A stretch of 64,000 bases of DNA from Scolanthus callimorphus (Eukaryota > Cnidaria > Anthozoa > Actiniaria > Edwardsiidae). The translations under genes and the position numbers were made by a program. The notes beneath the pieces were generated by a model. The model saw nothing but the letters and a program-made list of their open reading frames with translations, made no database searches and was not told the origin of the DNA. This document shows, one piece after another, positions 42,801 to 53,639 of this stretch (the first letter of the stretch is position 1; the number at the start of each line of letters is the position of its first letter). The DNA is taken from the NCBI GenBank assembly GCA_033964015.1, contig CM066912.1, forward strand, positions 31,272,532-31,336,531, given 5' to 3'.

Positions 42801-45800
42801 CAGTTATCCAACTTGTTGTGTACCACTGCATGTAATTAAGGACCCCAAGCCATACAAGTAGAATGTATAAGCTGGTAGCTCTATTTTTCCTAATCAACGG
42901 AAACTAATCATCAAGCAAACATACGTACAGAAAACAATGAAAATATATTACAACGTAATAGAAAGACAAGACTGGTACAATATTCTTACTCTTAGTAATT
43001 GACACTTGAATGTAAAGTGCTCAAGATATCAATTTTTCAGCACTTATACAATAACAAACAAACAGAACATCAAACAGACAGACAAACAAACAAACAAAAA
43101 GTAAACAAACAAGCAAACGAGAAGTCCAGACATCTAGACCAACCACGACCAAGCGTTTTTTTCCAATTTTACTACCAATGGGCTGCGATGTTTCTTTTTT
43201 CCCAAACTAAACATCTTTCTCCATCATACGGCCGTGATATGAGTCTCCCTCGCAGCCCGTTCTTTGTGTCGGTACGGGCCGCGAGGGAGACTACCGTGAT
43301 ATGGGTGCCTACGTTCTTTGTCAAGTTCAGCTAAGATACCTGAAGAGGATGACGTGTCCGACATGTAGTCCACCTCCTTGGAGTCAAAATACCCATCTTC
43401 CTCAGAGGATGCGTCACTCTCATCATCTGAACCTCGCTTGGGCTTCGACGGACCTTTACCTTTACCCTTCTGTTTGCCTGCCTGGCCTTGTGCTGGAAAC
43501 AACCAATGTGTTTTAGGTTACTATTGATTGATGATATCTAAAGGAAGAGGTCAAACCATTGGTACGTTTTAGGTGCCCGATTTTGTCAGGGGAGGTGGTG
43601 GGTAGCGGGATGAAAGTACCCTATCCCTACTGAATTTTCAACTATTACTTTCTCAAATGGTTATATGGGATACCATATGTTATTGCATAAATGTACTTGC
43701 CTGGTGTTGTCGAGTACGATGGTAAGCTTACCTTTTCATTATGTTCATTTCTTTGCGAGATATTTGTAGTCAAATATTGGAATTTTCTTAAAAATAGGTT
43801 GGTGGTTTCGGGTCATACCCCAAGCCCCTCGGGTCCCCCCAGAGTACCGTTGTTTTGACTTCTTCCCTAACAACTATCAGAAAACAGAGTTCATTATTCA
43901 GTTCAACACATCCTTATAAGTAAAACTGCAAAGTTTGGGAAGAATTGCTTACAGCTGTTTCAGGTAACACGCAACCCAGCACGTTCAAAACATCGAGAGG
44001 GCTTTTGGCAGTTGGGTTTTCCTGAGTCAATCACACCATGTGAGTCAATCAGAACTTTCCCTAGTTTCGCCTAGTGCAGTGTATTGGCTTCTGTCGCGCA
44101 AGGGAAGCCAATCGAATGTACTGAGTAAGGATATGATTGGCTCACACGGACACGGATTACATTGATGGACAGCACAGAAAACCCAACTGCCAAACTCTGG
44201 CGGCAACGGCGAAGTCACGTGTTACCTGAAACAGCTGTAAATGGTTCATATATGAATTTTCATTTTTTGCAAGGACTTATTGTGTATGGGCAAATACATC
44301 AAAAATAGACTGGACGGGAATGGGTTTCTAACTAGCAAACCTGTTTGTTTCTCGTTTTTCCCCTTGTCGCTTTTGTCTTCATCATCTGGTTCCTCCTCAT
44401 TATCATCTGACGCCTCATCTTCATCATTGTCATGAATTCTCTGAAAAATAAGGTTTTATTAAAATCACTGTGTCGGCTTTGTACCATATTTTGCGGGTTA
44501 AAATGGAGAATTTAGCGGTCTAAAATATGTAAAGCCATCTGCTCTGTGACACCTAACTAAAAACAATGTTGCTTTGGTGCTTGGTCTTTCAATTATATAG
44601 TGCAAAACAAATGAATTATTTGCTTCTGTGACCATGAAACAAAGGTGTCCAATGACCAAAGACCAATGACCAAAGCAACCTTTTCTGAATAAGGTGTTTC
44701 AAAAATACCATCCAAGTGTCTTTGATTAATTTTAGCAACGGCCCCTGCAATAGGAGCCTGCAGAAGAGCCAAAACATATTTACACCCAAGAACATGAACT
44801 ATAGAGTGCATTTCAAATGATGGCCGAAAAAGGACTGCCAGACTTGTGTTTAGTCAGCGTTTCTAGAGCAGATTTCAGATTTAAGTGTGGTGAGAAATTT
44901 GCACTAACTAAATTGCGTTTACAAAGATTATGCTGCAGTTATTGCTTACCATATTTTGGTTAAGTCCAGAGTGTTTAATGTCTATTCCCTCTTCACTTCC
45001 CTCTCCTTCCTCTTTGTTTAATCGTTTCTTCACCATCAGAGAGAAAAAATTAACAGTTTTATCTCTTCTGTTGAACTCTTCCTCAGCCTCCTCAGCATTT
45101 AATGTATGATAATGTATGTTAGGCGTAAAGTTAAACCAGGAGTTGACAGGCACAGCTTCAAAGGCCCCATCAGGACATTGGGTGAGGATATAGTAGTTTG
45201 AGTTCTCATTTATCCCTGCTTCTTTTCTGCCAGTGTATCTGGAAATAAAGCAAATAATAATACATTAAAGTATCCTTTAATGTAAACCAGTCCTTTGGGC
45301 TGATGACCTACCATGGATAAACAAAATTAAAATCCTTCTATTGTCCTTCTAAGTAGGGGGATAGGGTATCCTTCTGTTGTCTCCAAATACAAAGGCTCCT
45401 CGCCACCCTCCTCCCGACCCTCCTTGCCACCCTCCTTGCCACCCTCCTCGCCACCCTCCTCATCACCCTTCTCGCCACCCTCCTTCTCACCCTCCTTGCC
45501 ACCCTCCTCATCACCCTTCTAAAAATAGTCTGTGACGTCATCCTCGCTCACCAAAATTAGTTATTCTTCATCCAAAATAACACGGCTAATTCTGTGCGCC
45601 CTATACTACTTAGAGCAGATTTCAGAGTGTTGAAAGTAAATCAGATTTGCTTAATGTTATTGCTTTTTCTTCGCTTTCAATTGGCAGAACATGACAACTT
45701 TGCTCTCCCAGCAAATCAGATTTAAAACGAAAAAACAAACATATGTGGTTACTTGCATTTAGTCCTGCAATCAGTGTTTTTTTCTAAGACTTAATGCAAG

Positions 45801-48800
45801 TTGTAACAACTTCGCCTCCTGGGTCCAGTTGCTCGAAAGTGGTTTAGCAATAATCCAGGATTTATTACCATGGTGACTTGATGGTTTTGTTCAGAACTAA
45901 ACCTGGTTTAAATGTAATCCACCTTTGAACAACCAGCACCTGATTGGTTGCAGGGGCGTAAGCAGATTTTAAAAAACTGCAGCCACAGCCTCTGGTGATG
46001 CAGGGTTTTGTAAACATATGATACATACAATACATACTTCTTTCCCCCTTTCCCGCCAACCTTCAGGGCCCATGGAGCAGATTTAGGGTCTGCAGTCTTT
46101 TTAGTATAGCCCCGCCTCTTTTTTCTTGCTTCTTCCCGTCGCTCTCTTCCGTACTCACTCCCTGCCCCATAAGTTGGCATTGCATCACCTTCCTTAGATT
46201 CAGAAGAAGCCACTATCCGATTCATTGATGCCTGCATTCAAATTTGGAAAATCAAAGGTTCTGTCAAAGTCATGATATTTATTAATGATATTAATTTCCC
46301 CTTACATTTATTTAAAGGGCTCTCACATGCTTGCTGGCCACTTTTCTGGCAAGAAAATAGCTAAAATCGCAATCCAATCCCATCCTCTTGATAACAGGTC
46401 AAAACAACCTAGAAAAGAATTGCATTTGTCTAACACTTTAAAGGTTTTTCTATTAATCTGGAGGATTATTTTGATTACTTCAGGCAAATGTGCATGTGTT
46501 TTCATGGTTACAATTTTACTTATATTTCATGTCCACAGTGGACGAATATTAAGTGTGAGAGCCCCTTTAAGTGTGGAAATTTGGAATCTTTGGTCCCCAT
46601 ATTCACTACCACCCCCCCACCCTCCATCCCTTTCTGAATTTCCTGGATCCACTGGGTACAAATCATTCAAATTTATGTCTACCTGTACTAGCTTACTATT
46701 TTGAACAATTGTGCCTGCAGAGGCAATCAGTATCTGACCCTTACTTGAGACATCCAATCCTAATTATAGTATTGAAATACCTTAGAAACTGTAGAAATTG
46801 TGCCTGCAGAGGCAATCAGTATCTGACCCTTACTTGAGACATCCAATCCTAATTATAGATTGAAATACCTTAGAAACTGTAGAAATTGTGCCTGCAGAGG
46901 CAATCAGTATCTGACCCTTACTTGAGACATCCAATCCTAATTATAGTATTGAAATACCTTAGAAACTGTAGAAATTGTGCCTGCAGAGGCAATCAGTATC
47001 TGACCCTTACTTGAGACATCCAATCCTAATTATAGTATTGACATACCTTAGAAACTGTAGAAAAATCAATTTTTGCTCCTGACTGGAAACGCATCATGGT
47101 GTATGTCTTGGCCAAATTTCTGTGACAAAGATATCAAATGGTACAAGCATTAGATCAGAAGTGAAGGTGATATAAGTTGGTCAAGTCACCATATTGGAAA
47201 GCCCAATGGGAGGAAATCTGTTCTCCGACAGATTTCAAAATGGAATTTGCTAGCCCAAAATTTGTAGACTCAAAAATTGTCTAAGAAAATTTAAGAATTT
47301 TTTATTTTGATTTCTTGTTTTTCTCCATATTAATAATATCAAATAATAATATATTAATAATATCAAAAAATAGTATTTCACTAATGAAATTAATTAATAC
47401 TTTTAGTTAACATCGAAAAGTGCATTTAATTGGTGCTTTCCATTAAACAAAAATTTCCAGTTTGAGTTTCCGGTAATTCATGTGTTCAAATGGATGGTTC
47501 AATCCGAGAAGTCATGTGAGTGTCTCGACTGACAATCGAGATACGCTGGGATGCTTTCCATTTACCACAAAGTTTTGGTAATACCAGCTGGAAATCAAAT
47601 GGAAAGCCGGGAATCTTGTCAATTAGAAAGCTTTCGCAACATTTTAAAAAAATACCGGTTTCTTGGACAAGCTGAAAAGGTTGTCCTAAATTTCTGAAAA
47701 TCTTTCCCAGGAATGACGCTTTCCATTTGATTTTCCACTGGTATTACCAAAAAAGTTTGGATACAAACCATGTATGGTAGGTTAAGCCACTAAGTTATAG
47801 TTATTCAGCCAAATCGGCATGCAACATAACTTAATCGATAACCGTTGCATGTTGGTTAGGCCGAATAACTAACTTAGCGGCACATCTCTTGAGTAGAGAG
47901 CATACACAACAGATCCAAACATCTCACGGTAAGCCAAAAAAACTTTATTTAGGACTAGATAAACAATTGAAAGTGTGCTTCGAGTAGTTTTTAGCAGTAT
48001 AAAGTCTCATTTTCAGGGTGATTCATGAAGTTTTGGAAGCTGAATAACAAACCCATTTCAATCGATTTATTACACACAAAAACGTCGGTTTCCACAATAG
48101 TAGTGATGTATGCTATCCTATCGTTTGTGATTCAATTACATTTTTGAAGCAAACGGGGGACTTTTACCTTGGTACTCGGACTTTATAGTCTGTGTAGTTG
48201 GCATCTGTTTTTGCCCCGGGAGAGCCTGCTGTAGTCATTCTCCCAGCTCCATCCTAGAAACATGACAACCATTACTTGGGCCAAGCAAATGCTTCCTGTA
48301 TTGCCTCTTGGTTGAGTCCATCTCATACCATTTTCATGAAATCTCCATGTCTTCTGGTTATAGATGTCAACTCTTGCGGTTTTTCTGGGAGTCTCAATAT
48401 TTCTTTAATCATGTATAAATAATAATGTACTTTATTTTTTACCTCAAGGGCATGGTAACAAATTCCTGCATTCTGATTGTCATTGGTTGTCAGAGCGTGC
48501 GAGGGGGGGGGGATATTTTCCTATCTCTGACCTAGGTCATGGTAACCATTTGTACACACTTGTTTTCATCGAAAAAAAATTAGAGTTGGAAATAAATAAA
48601 TAAGTTATTTACCGGCTTTAGATCGATCGGTATAGGGAAAACTGTGACCTCGGCCTGGATTAAGCTGGCATTTAAGCTCTAATCATTCATTTGTAATTAA
48701 GCCCAATGAAACCAAAGACTCTAAAATTGAATGAGGGAGAACAACTAAGCTCTTGGCCAGGTTTCTCACGATTTCCAAAATTAGTCGTAGGGTTGACATC

Positions 48801-48917
48801 CCTGGTTGAACAGTGAACTGTCGGGAACTGTTTTCACTAGATCTTGACTTAAAAGCAGACTCTTACCCTTCCTAGCTGGGCTATAGAGATCGGCGAAGCT
48901 ACTCTTTTCCCATCCAT
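39547..48917 (-). CDS. GTF2F1: TFIIF subunit alpha (RAP74), ten coding exons
   Basis: The large subunit of general transcription factor TFIIF, which binds RNA polymerase II with RAP30 and acts in initiation and early elongation in the nucleus. Coding exons in transcript order: 48917-48867, 48253-48168, 47119-47047, 46231-46038, 45238-44950, 44440-44341, 43492-43340, 42426-42199, 41433-41281, 39896-39547. All have GT donors and AG acceptors with matching phase, giving 1677 nt or 558 residues; human RAP74 is 517. The recognisable order is an N-terminal dimerisation fold, an acidic Ser/Glu/Lys-rich middle, and a C-terminal winged helix. The start MDGKRVASPI is chosen by comparison with the short human leader. 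The frame is open for about 108 codons upstream of it (to 49241), so a longer N-terminus is possible. Confidence 0.95.
40062..40821. repeat. 29-bp minisatellite, about 26 copies
   Basis: The unit contains ATGATCCGCCATCACCCTGC and TTATGCAAA. Copies are nearly identical, with a few variants such as TGCCAA near 40467-40530. It lies in the last intron of GTF2F1. Confidence 0.97.
41281..44440 (-). CDS. GTF2F1: GTF2F1 exons 6-9: charged middle region
   Basis: Exon 6 (44341-44440) starts RIHDNDEDEASDDNEEE. Exon 7 (43340-43492) has KGKGKGPSKPKRGSDDESD and KEVDYMSDTSSSS, the latter strongly conserved with vertebrate RAP74. Exon 8 (42199-42426) is Glu/Ser-rich and ends KGASALFLQ. Exon 9 (41281-41433) is Ser/Lys-rich and ends EGRPGTPS. 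This is the disordered, phosphorylatable linker of RAP74. All four exons end in phase 1. Confidence 0.92.
41840..42050. repeat. Dispersed repeat, inverted partner of 51-397
   Basis: Contains TTACTGTGCGACTACGTCAA and ATTTCTGCTCATAATTTTCA, reverse complements of words at 55-130 and 370-397. GTF2F1 intron 8. Confidence 0.78.
42534..42765. repeat. Dispersed repeat, partner of 6886-7110
   Basis: Reverse-complement match to 6886-7110 over about 220 bp with scattered differences. Intronic in GTF2F1 between exons 7 and 8. Confidence 0.75.
43060..43115. repeat. (CAAA)n-like low complexity
   Basis: AACAAACAGACAGACAAAC-type run in a GTF2F1 intron. Confidence 0.8.
43950..44242. mobile_element. TIR element, about 290 bp
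   Basis: Ends TTACAGCTGTTTCAGGTAAC and GTTACCTGAAACAGCTGTAA are perfect inverses, with inner arms GGCAGTTGGGTTTTC and GAAAACCCAACTGCC. It lies about 100 bp beyond the splice donor of GTF2F1 exon 6. Confidence 0.88.
44950..48917 (-). CDS. GTF2F1: GTF2F1 exons 1-5: RAP30/RAP74 dimerisation domain
   Basis: Exon 2 ends DYKVRVP, matching the first strand of RAP74. Exon 3 gives TYTMMRFQSGAKIDFSTVSK. Exon 4 contains PTYGAGSEYGRERREEAR, the family signature, then PWALKVGGKGG. Exon 5 contains NYYILTQCPDGAFEAVPV, WFNFTP and LNAEEAEEEFNRRDKTVN. These residues build the triple-barrel dimer with RAP30. Exon 3's last bases and splice donor are copied in tandem in the next intron. Confidence 0.95.
45396..45523. 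repeat. 12-bp minisatellite
   Basis: About ten copies of CCACCCTCCTYG with TCA variants, in GTF2F1 intron 4. Confidence 0.9.
46708..47063 (-). repeat. GTF2F1: 89-bp tandem repeat carrying the GTF2F1 exon 3 splice donor
   Basis: Four near-identical units start at about 46708, 46797, 46885 and 46974. Each ends, on the minus strand, with the last bases of exon 3 (TTTCTACAGTTTCTAAG) and its donor. The genuine donor is AAG|GTATGT; the three intronic copies read AAG|GTATTT. Confidence 0.92.
47545..47768. mobile_element. Foldback element
   Basis: Arms GCTTTCCATTTACCACAAAG and TTTTGGTAATACCAGCTGG, mirrored by CCACTGGTATTACCAAAAA and internal GGAAAGC words. GTF2F1 intron 2. Confidence 0.7.
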
Positions 48918-49668
48918 GTCCACAAACTGATAACTCCGCCGCCCGTAAAGATAAGAACACAAAGTCGAAGGACAAAGAAAAGTTATGTCGATCTTTTTGT
49001 CTCCACTTTGCAACCTGGCCCCCACAGGAAGCCCGTGAAGAAGAGATATTCGTTTCGGTCTACCTGTGGTTGAGATGTGGTGACGGGATTGGAGTGGACG
49101 AGCGGGCGAGACTTCCTGCATTGACGGCGACGAGAGGTTTTCGACTATCTTTTGCAAACAAAATGAATCGCTTTTGAGCAATGGATTAAAGGATAAATTG
49201 AAGGAATTGCCCAAAGGTATGGTGTAGATGTTTATAAGCACTTTCTATTCGGCGTGGTATGGCACAATTTGCCAGAGCTTCACTTCCGGCTTTCTCAATT
49301 CTGCTGCAGCGGTCAGACTGAACCTCACCACGGTAGCTGAACTAAGATTTGCTTGTGCATAGGTATGTTATTACTTGAGTGATTAGTTAAAAACGCTTAA
49401 GATCTAGACGAACGATTCAGGCCAATATTTTGTTGAACTAACTTCATATGGCCTGTGAACATAGTGTAACACAAAACAAAGCAACAACTCAAGACATAGT
49501 CATAGGATCGAATATCGAATGCATTCCGATTCGGTCATGCCGATCACGGGATAGCGAAGCAAACTACCGTTCCATGAGAGGTTGTGGGTGAGATGAAATA
49601 CTTTGCTGCCACTGAATTTATCTTATAAATTCAACCATTGTTGGATATTTAAATATGAACAAAAAAAA

Positions 49669-49847
49669 TATTATAGCCTGCTTGCAGCGGTACTGAGTGT
49701 TTTTATCGCGGAAAACCCGGTCCGTTCGATGATCGGGCGCCATCTTGGAATTTTAAGGCGCGCGGTCCCGGGGGCGATCGAACGGACCGGGTTTTCCGCG
49801 ATAAAACACTCAGTACCGACTGCAAGCAGGCTATAATATTTTCCAGA
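49669..49847. mobile_element. Foldback MITE with long, near-perfect arms
   Basis: Arms of about 65 bp: AGCCTGCTTGCAGC, GTACTGAGTGTTTTTATCGC and GGAAAACCCGGTCCGTTCGA, mirrored at the right. ATT-rich flanks may be the target duplication. A T/G homopolymer (49865-49912) follows. Confidence 0.9.
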
Positions 49848-49989
49848 GGGTGGGTGGGTAGGTGTTTTTTTTTGTGTGTGTGTTTTTTTTTTTTTTTGGG
49901 GGGGGGGGGGGGTCAATTTACCTGATTTGTTCCACACAAATACTGTTTTCTCCTTCATCATCAACATAAGGTCCAGTCTCTTTGGGAAC

Positions 49990-50600
49990 AGCTAATAATG
50001 GCTTGCCATGACGGTTTGTTGAGCATTAGTGTTCTTATTTCTCCTGCGGATTGCATGCAAGTGTCATGCCTAAGGTTGTCGAGATAAGTTGACCATTGGC
50101 CGCCCTGAGAAGCTCAACCCTGTTGGGGTTCCCATATAACCAGGTTGTGCGCAGTCACATCCTCATGGCGGGTGCAGTGCCCCACCAGCTGCAATCTTCT
50201 AGAGCAAATCTTTGATGAGAGAGTAGTGGTAGGCCTCTATACAGCACCTCATTAGGAATTCTGTCCTGCCAAGTGACGTTATGCACTTTACGGAGCATGC
50301 GTGTATAGCATCCGTCGAGTCTAGACTCGTCCCGAACTGTTAATGTCCAGGCGGCCTCACATCCGTAAATAAGATGGACTCAACCGAGGCCACAAATATC
50401 CGCCTTTTTAGGGCGTCTGACATATTTGAGTGCCAGATGTTGTTTAGCTTATGCAATGCACGCCAGGCCTGGCCTTCCTTATGTCAATATCTTTTCCAGT
50501 CGAGCTGATGTACGAGCCCAGGTATTTATTTTCCTTTGGAAATTCCAGAGGGGGGTCACTTTTCAACACCCTTCTGTGGGATGATGGTGGATATTTTCTG
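49990..50600 (-). mobile_element. LINE fragment, C-terminal reverse transcriptase region
   Basis: The minus strand gives, across small frame changes, YLGSYISSTGKDIDIRKA, then NNIWHSNMSDALKRRIFVAS, DGCYTRMLRKVHNVTWQD and RIPNEVLYRGLPLLS. This is the region after the RT domain in LINE ORF2 proteins, with a different consensus from the copy at 53.6-55.2 kb, so a separate family. Non-functional fragment. Confidence 0.75.
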
Positions 50601-51079
50601 GAACCACACAATAAATAATTAAAATTATTTCGTTTGTATGTTTATTAAATCCTCTCTTTGGGAAGAGGTCAACACAACAGTACTCGATTGGTATCCAGGG
50701 ATGTTGAATCTTGTGAATTAGGTGGTGGTACAGGTACATATGGAAATCAAAATAAAAGATAGGTATTTACAAATGATAAAGATCAGCATAATGAACAATC
50801 TAAACTGTACATTCCTGAAATATGCTAATAATACTATAATTACACATACTTTGCAGTTAAATTTACAGCAAAAAGCACTGATCGTTGGGCACCCCTGACT
50901 CCACTCCAACCAGTATTTTTTATGACATCATACAGTCATGCAGGAAGTTATTTGTTTTGGATTTATATAACCGGTATATTAGTATATTGCAATCCGTCTC
51001 AGTCAGACAAAACAAGCTTACAGCATCTCATTTTCATGGGCCTTGTTTCAGACTTTGAGCCTGTACTATTATTACAAGT

Positions 51080-52290
51080 ATCCCCTGATGGGAGATTCCC
51101 CCTTATGGGAAGTGCCCTTCACCCATGATATCTCAAGGTTTCCTTGGGTTTGTTCCCTTTTAAAAATTGTGACAGTTGTTCGCTCTTGGAAGTTGTTGAA
51201 TTATGTTGGGTGTGTTCTCTTATGGTGGTTTGGGCATTCCCTTGCCTTTGCGGGGGAGAAGTCACTTATGTCAAGTTACATATTATAGGAAAGGCCTATA
51301 CACTTTTGCTCACTCTTTTGAGGACTCTTATTATTAGACATTCTGTTGTGTTTGGTTGCCCTCTTTGGAAGGTGTCACCTCCTCGTTGGAGATGTCCTTA
51401 TATCCGAGATGCCACAATAACAGGTGTCTCTCATGAGAGAATACCCTTTTGAGAATTGTTCTCTTTTCATGGTGATCCACTTGTGAGAGCTTTTCTCTCT
51501 TGGAAGGTGAAACTTTTGTTGAGCGTTCCTTTATGGGAAGTGTCCCCTGGGCTTGTGGAAGATGTCACCTACCACGAGAGGTGTCTTTCACAAGAGGGAT
51601 CCATTGGATCTTCTCCTTTGGTGTTTTTTTTTTTCTTTGTGACAGTTGTTCCCTCTTGGAAGTTGTCACTTCAGGTGTACCCAAAATCAGAGAGATGTCC
51701 ACCTTGAGAGTGTCATTCATACCTTTACCTTTTTTAGAGGTTCTGTTTTGGTCATTGTACCAAAGTTGCCAGAGAGTTTTTCCTTTTTGAGGGGTATCAC
51801 TTATAGCGGATGTTTCCTTGTTTTATGGATGTGTCCTCTTTCAAGAGGCCTGTCTCTCTTGAAAGGGTACCCTTTTGAGATGTTCTGTTTTCATGCTTAT
51901 CCACTTGTGAGAGTTTTTCCTTCTTGGAGGGTGCCACTTTTGTTGAGTGTATCCTTCATACCTTACCTTTTTGAGAGGTTCTCTTTTGGTTATTGCACCC
52001 TGTGAGATGTCACTTTTATTGGATGTCTTCTTATTGAAGGTGTCCTCTTTTACGATATTTACCCTTTAAAGGGCTTATGTCTCTTTTGAGCGGTATCCTT
52101 TTAAGAGGTTTGTTTTTGGTTATGTTCCACTTCTGAGTATTTTTTCCATCTTGGAAAGCGCCTCTTATGTTCGTGTTTTCTTGTGGGAATGGCCCATTTA
52201 AGATATGTCTTTCAGTGATAGGGTTATACTTTTAATAGGTTCCTTTTAGGTGTTTTTCACTTGTAAGAGCTGTTACTGCACGGAAGAAGT
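51080..52290. repeat. 1.2-kb degenerate repeat tract
   Basis: Words of the type CTTTTGAGAGGTGTC, TCTTGGAAG(T/G)TGTCACTT and CTTATGGGAAGTGTCCC recur at irregular 20-60 bp spacing throughout. A remnant occurs at 55320-55400. The plus-strand frames are open for 80-120 codons only because the sequence is stop-poor. Confidence 0.7.
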
Positions 52291-52317
52291 CACTTATGTG
52301 AGAAGAGCACAGCCCAT

Positions 52318-53234
52318 ATGTGACCCTTCAAGCGAAAAGGGGGCTTAATGGTTTAGAACGTTGGACTGTAAAACCATTATAATGCATTCACGGAGCATTA
52401 GGAATTCATTTCAAACCATTCCGCTACCATTGGAATGCATTGCGATTCGTTACAATGCTCTAAGGTAACCATTGAAAATCCATTCCGATATCATTCAGTT
52501 GCATTCGTGATCATAAGAAACCATTCTATAACTTATCTTCAATGATAAGGATTTTTGACGTTTTCAAGTGCTTCTCTTATAATCACAAAGGTAGCATTAC
52601 AACAAAGGTCACGGACCTGCATGATCATAACCTATGGTCCGTAAGTTATAACTGCATCTCTCTCGGGTTTCTGTGCATTTTTCTTTAGTCAGTAACTCAG
52701 TACAGCGACACTCGACTTAACGTTTGGACTGCTGCAGTAACACAGCTTTAAACTCAGCAGTAACTCAGCTGTAAACTTTTTAACTCCTCCCCTATAAATT
52801 CTTAAAAACGGTAATACAAGAAGGGTTAATTTTTTCAGGCCATTCAAAGCTATAGCTGACTTTTTATTTTTACTGTGAAGTTGTAACATGCCCAAGGAGA
52901 TCTGCCCGTTTTTTGACATGATGGAAATAGGAACAATGCTTTCTTAGTTTGCAAACCTTTGACCTCTACAATTAAAGCTTCTGTCAAGTAATGTCTTCAC
53001 TCTGATAAGATAAGAGGTCAACCAATTTAGAGCGTTTTGTAAATCATTGAGTTTCATTATCATACCATTCAGAAGCATTGCAACCCTTTTAGCAAAACGT
53101 TGATAACCATTCCAAAACCATTATGCAACCATTACAAAACCATTGTAATGCATTCTATGACCATTCAGAAAGCATTGAAAATTGTTGTCAATGCTAAAAC
53201 CGTTAAGCCCCCTTTTCGCGTGAAGGGTCACATA
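52318..53234. mobile_element. TIR DNA element with CCATT-rich interior
   Basis: Ends ATGTGACCCTTCAAGCGAAA and GGGGGCTTAA, mirrored by TTAAGCCCCC and CGTGAAGGGTCACAT. The zones inside each end are packed with AACCATT, TGCATT and complements. No transposase is seen. The word GAGCACAGCCCA occurs on both sides (52295 and 53498), so it sits within a duplicated host segment. Confidence 0.82.
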
Positions 53235-53639
53235 TATAGTAGCTAGTTTGTGCCTTTGCAACAATGGGCGGTTTCACGGGCGGTATCTAGAGGGGGTGAT
53301 TAGGTTGGCTAGCCACCCCCCTTGTTCTTATATTTCTTGTAAAAACCTTAAGACTAGCCACCCCCTTGGTCTGAACTCTGTAGTATATCCTTTGTACTAG
53401 CCACCCTCCTTCTCAAGGGTCTGCATCCGCCACTGGGTTTGGCTGCGTTGTGGTTTGATTTGGCTGAGTTGTTACTGCGCGCAAGTCACTATGTGAGACG
53501 AGCACAGCCCACAAACAAGCACCCTAAAAATGTTTCTCAAACCGCCTTATCACAAATCGTGCCATTTTCACACTGGATATTTCTCAGGCAGTTTCTCACA
53601 CTCATGTCTTCAAGTTTAGTTTTATTAGTATATCCTGGA

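Noticed and set aside
50922..52005. Series of 70-120 residue plus-strand frames
   Set aside because: Stop-poor degenerate repeat; frames overlap and share no protein pattern.
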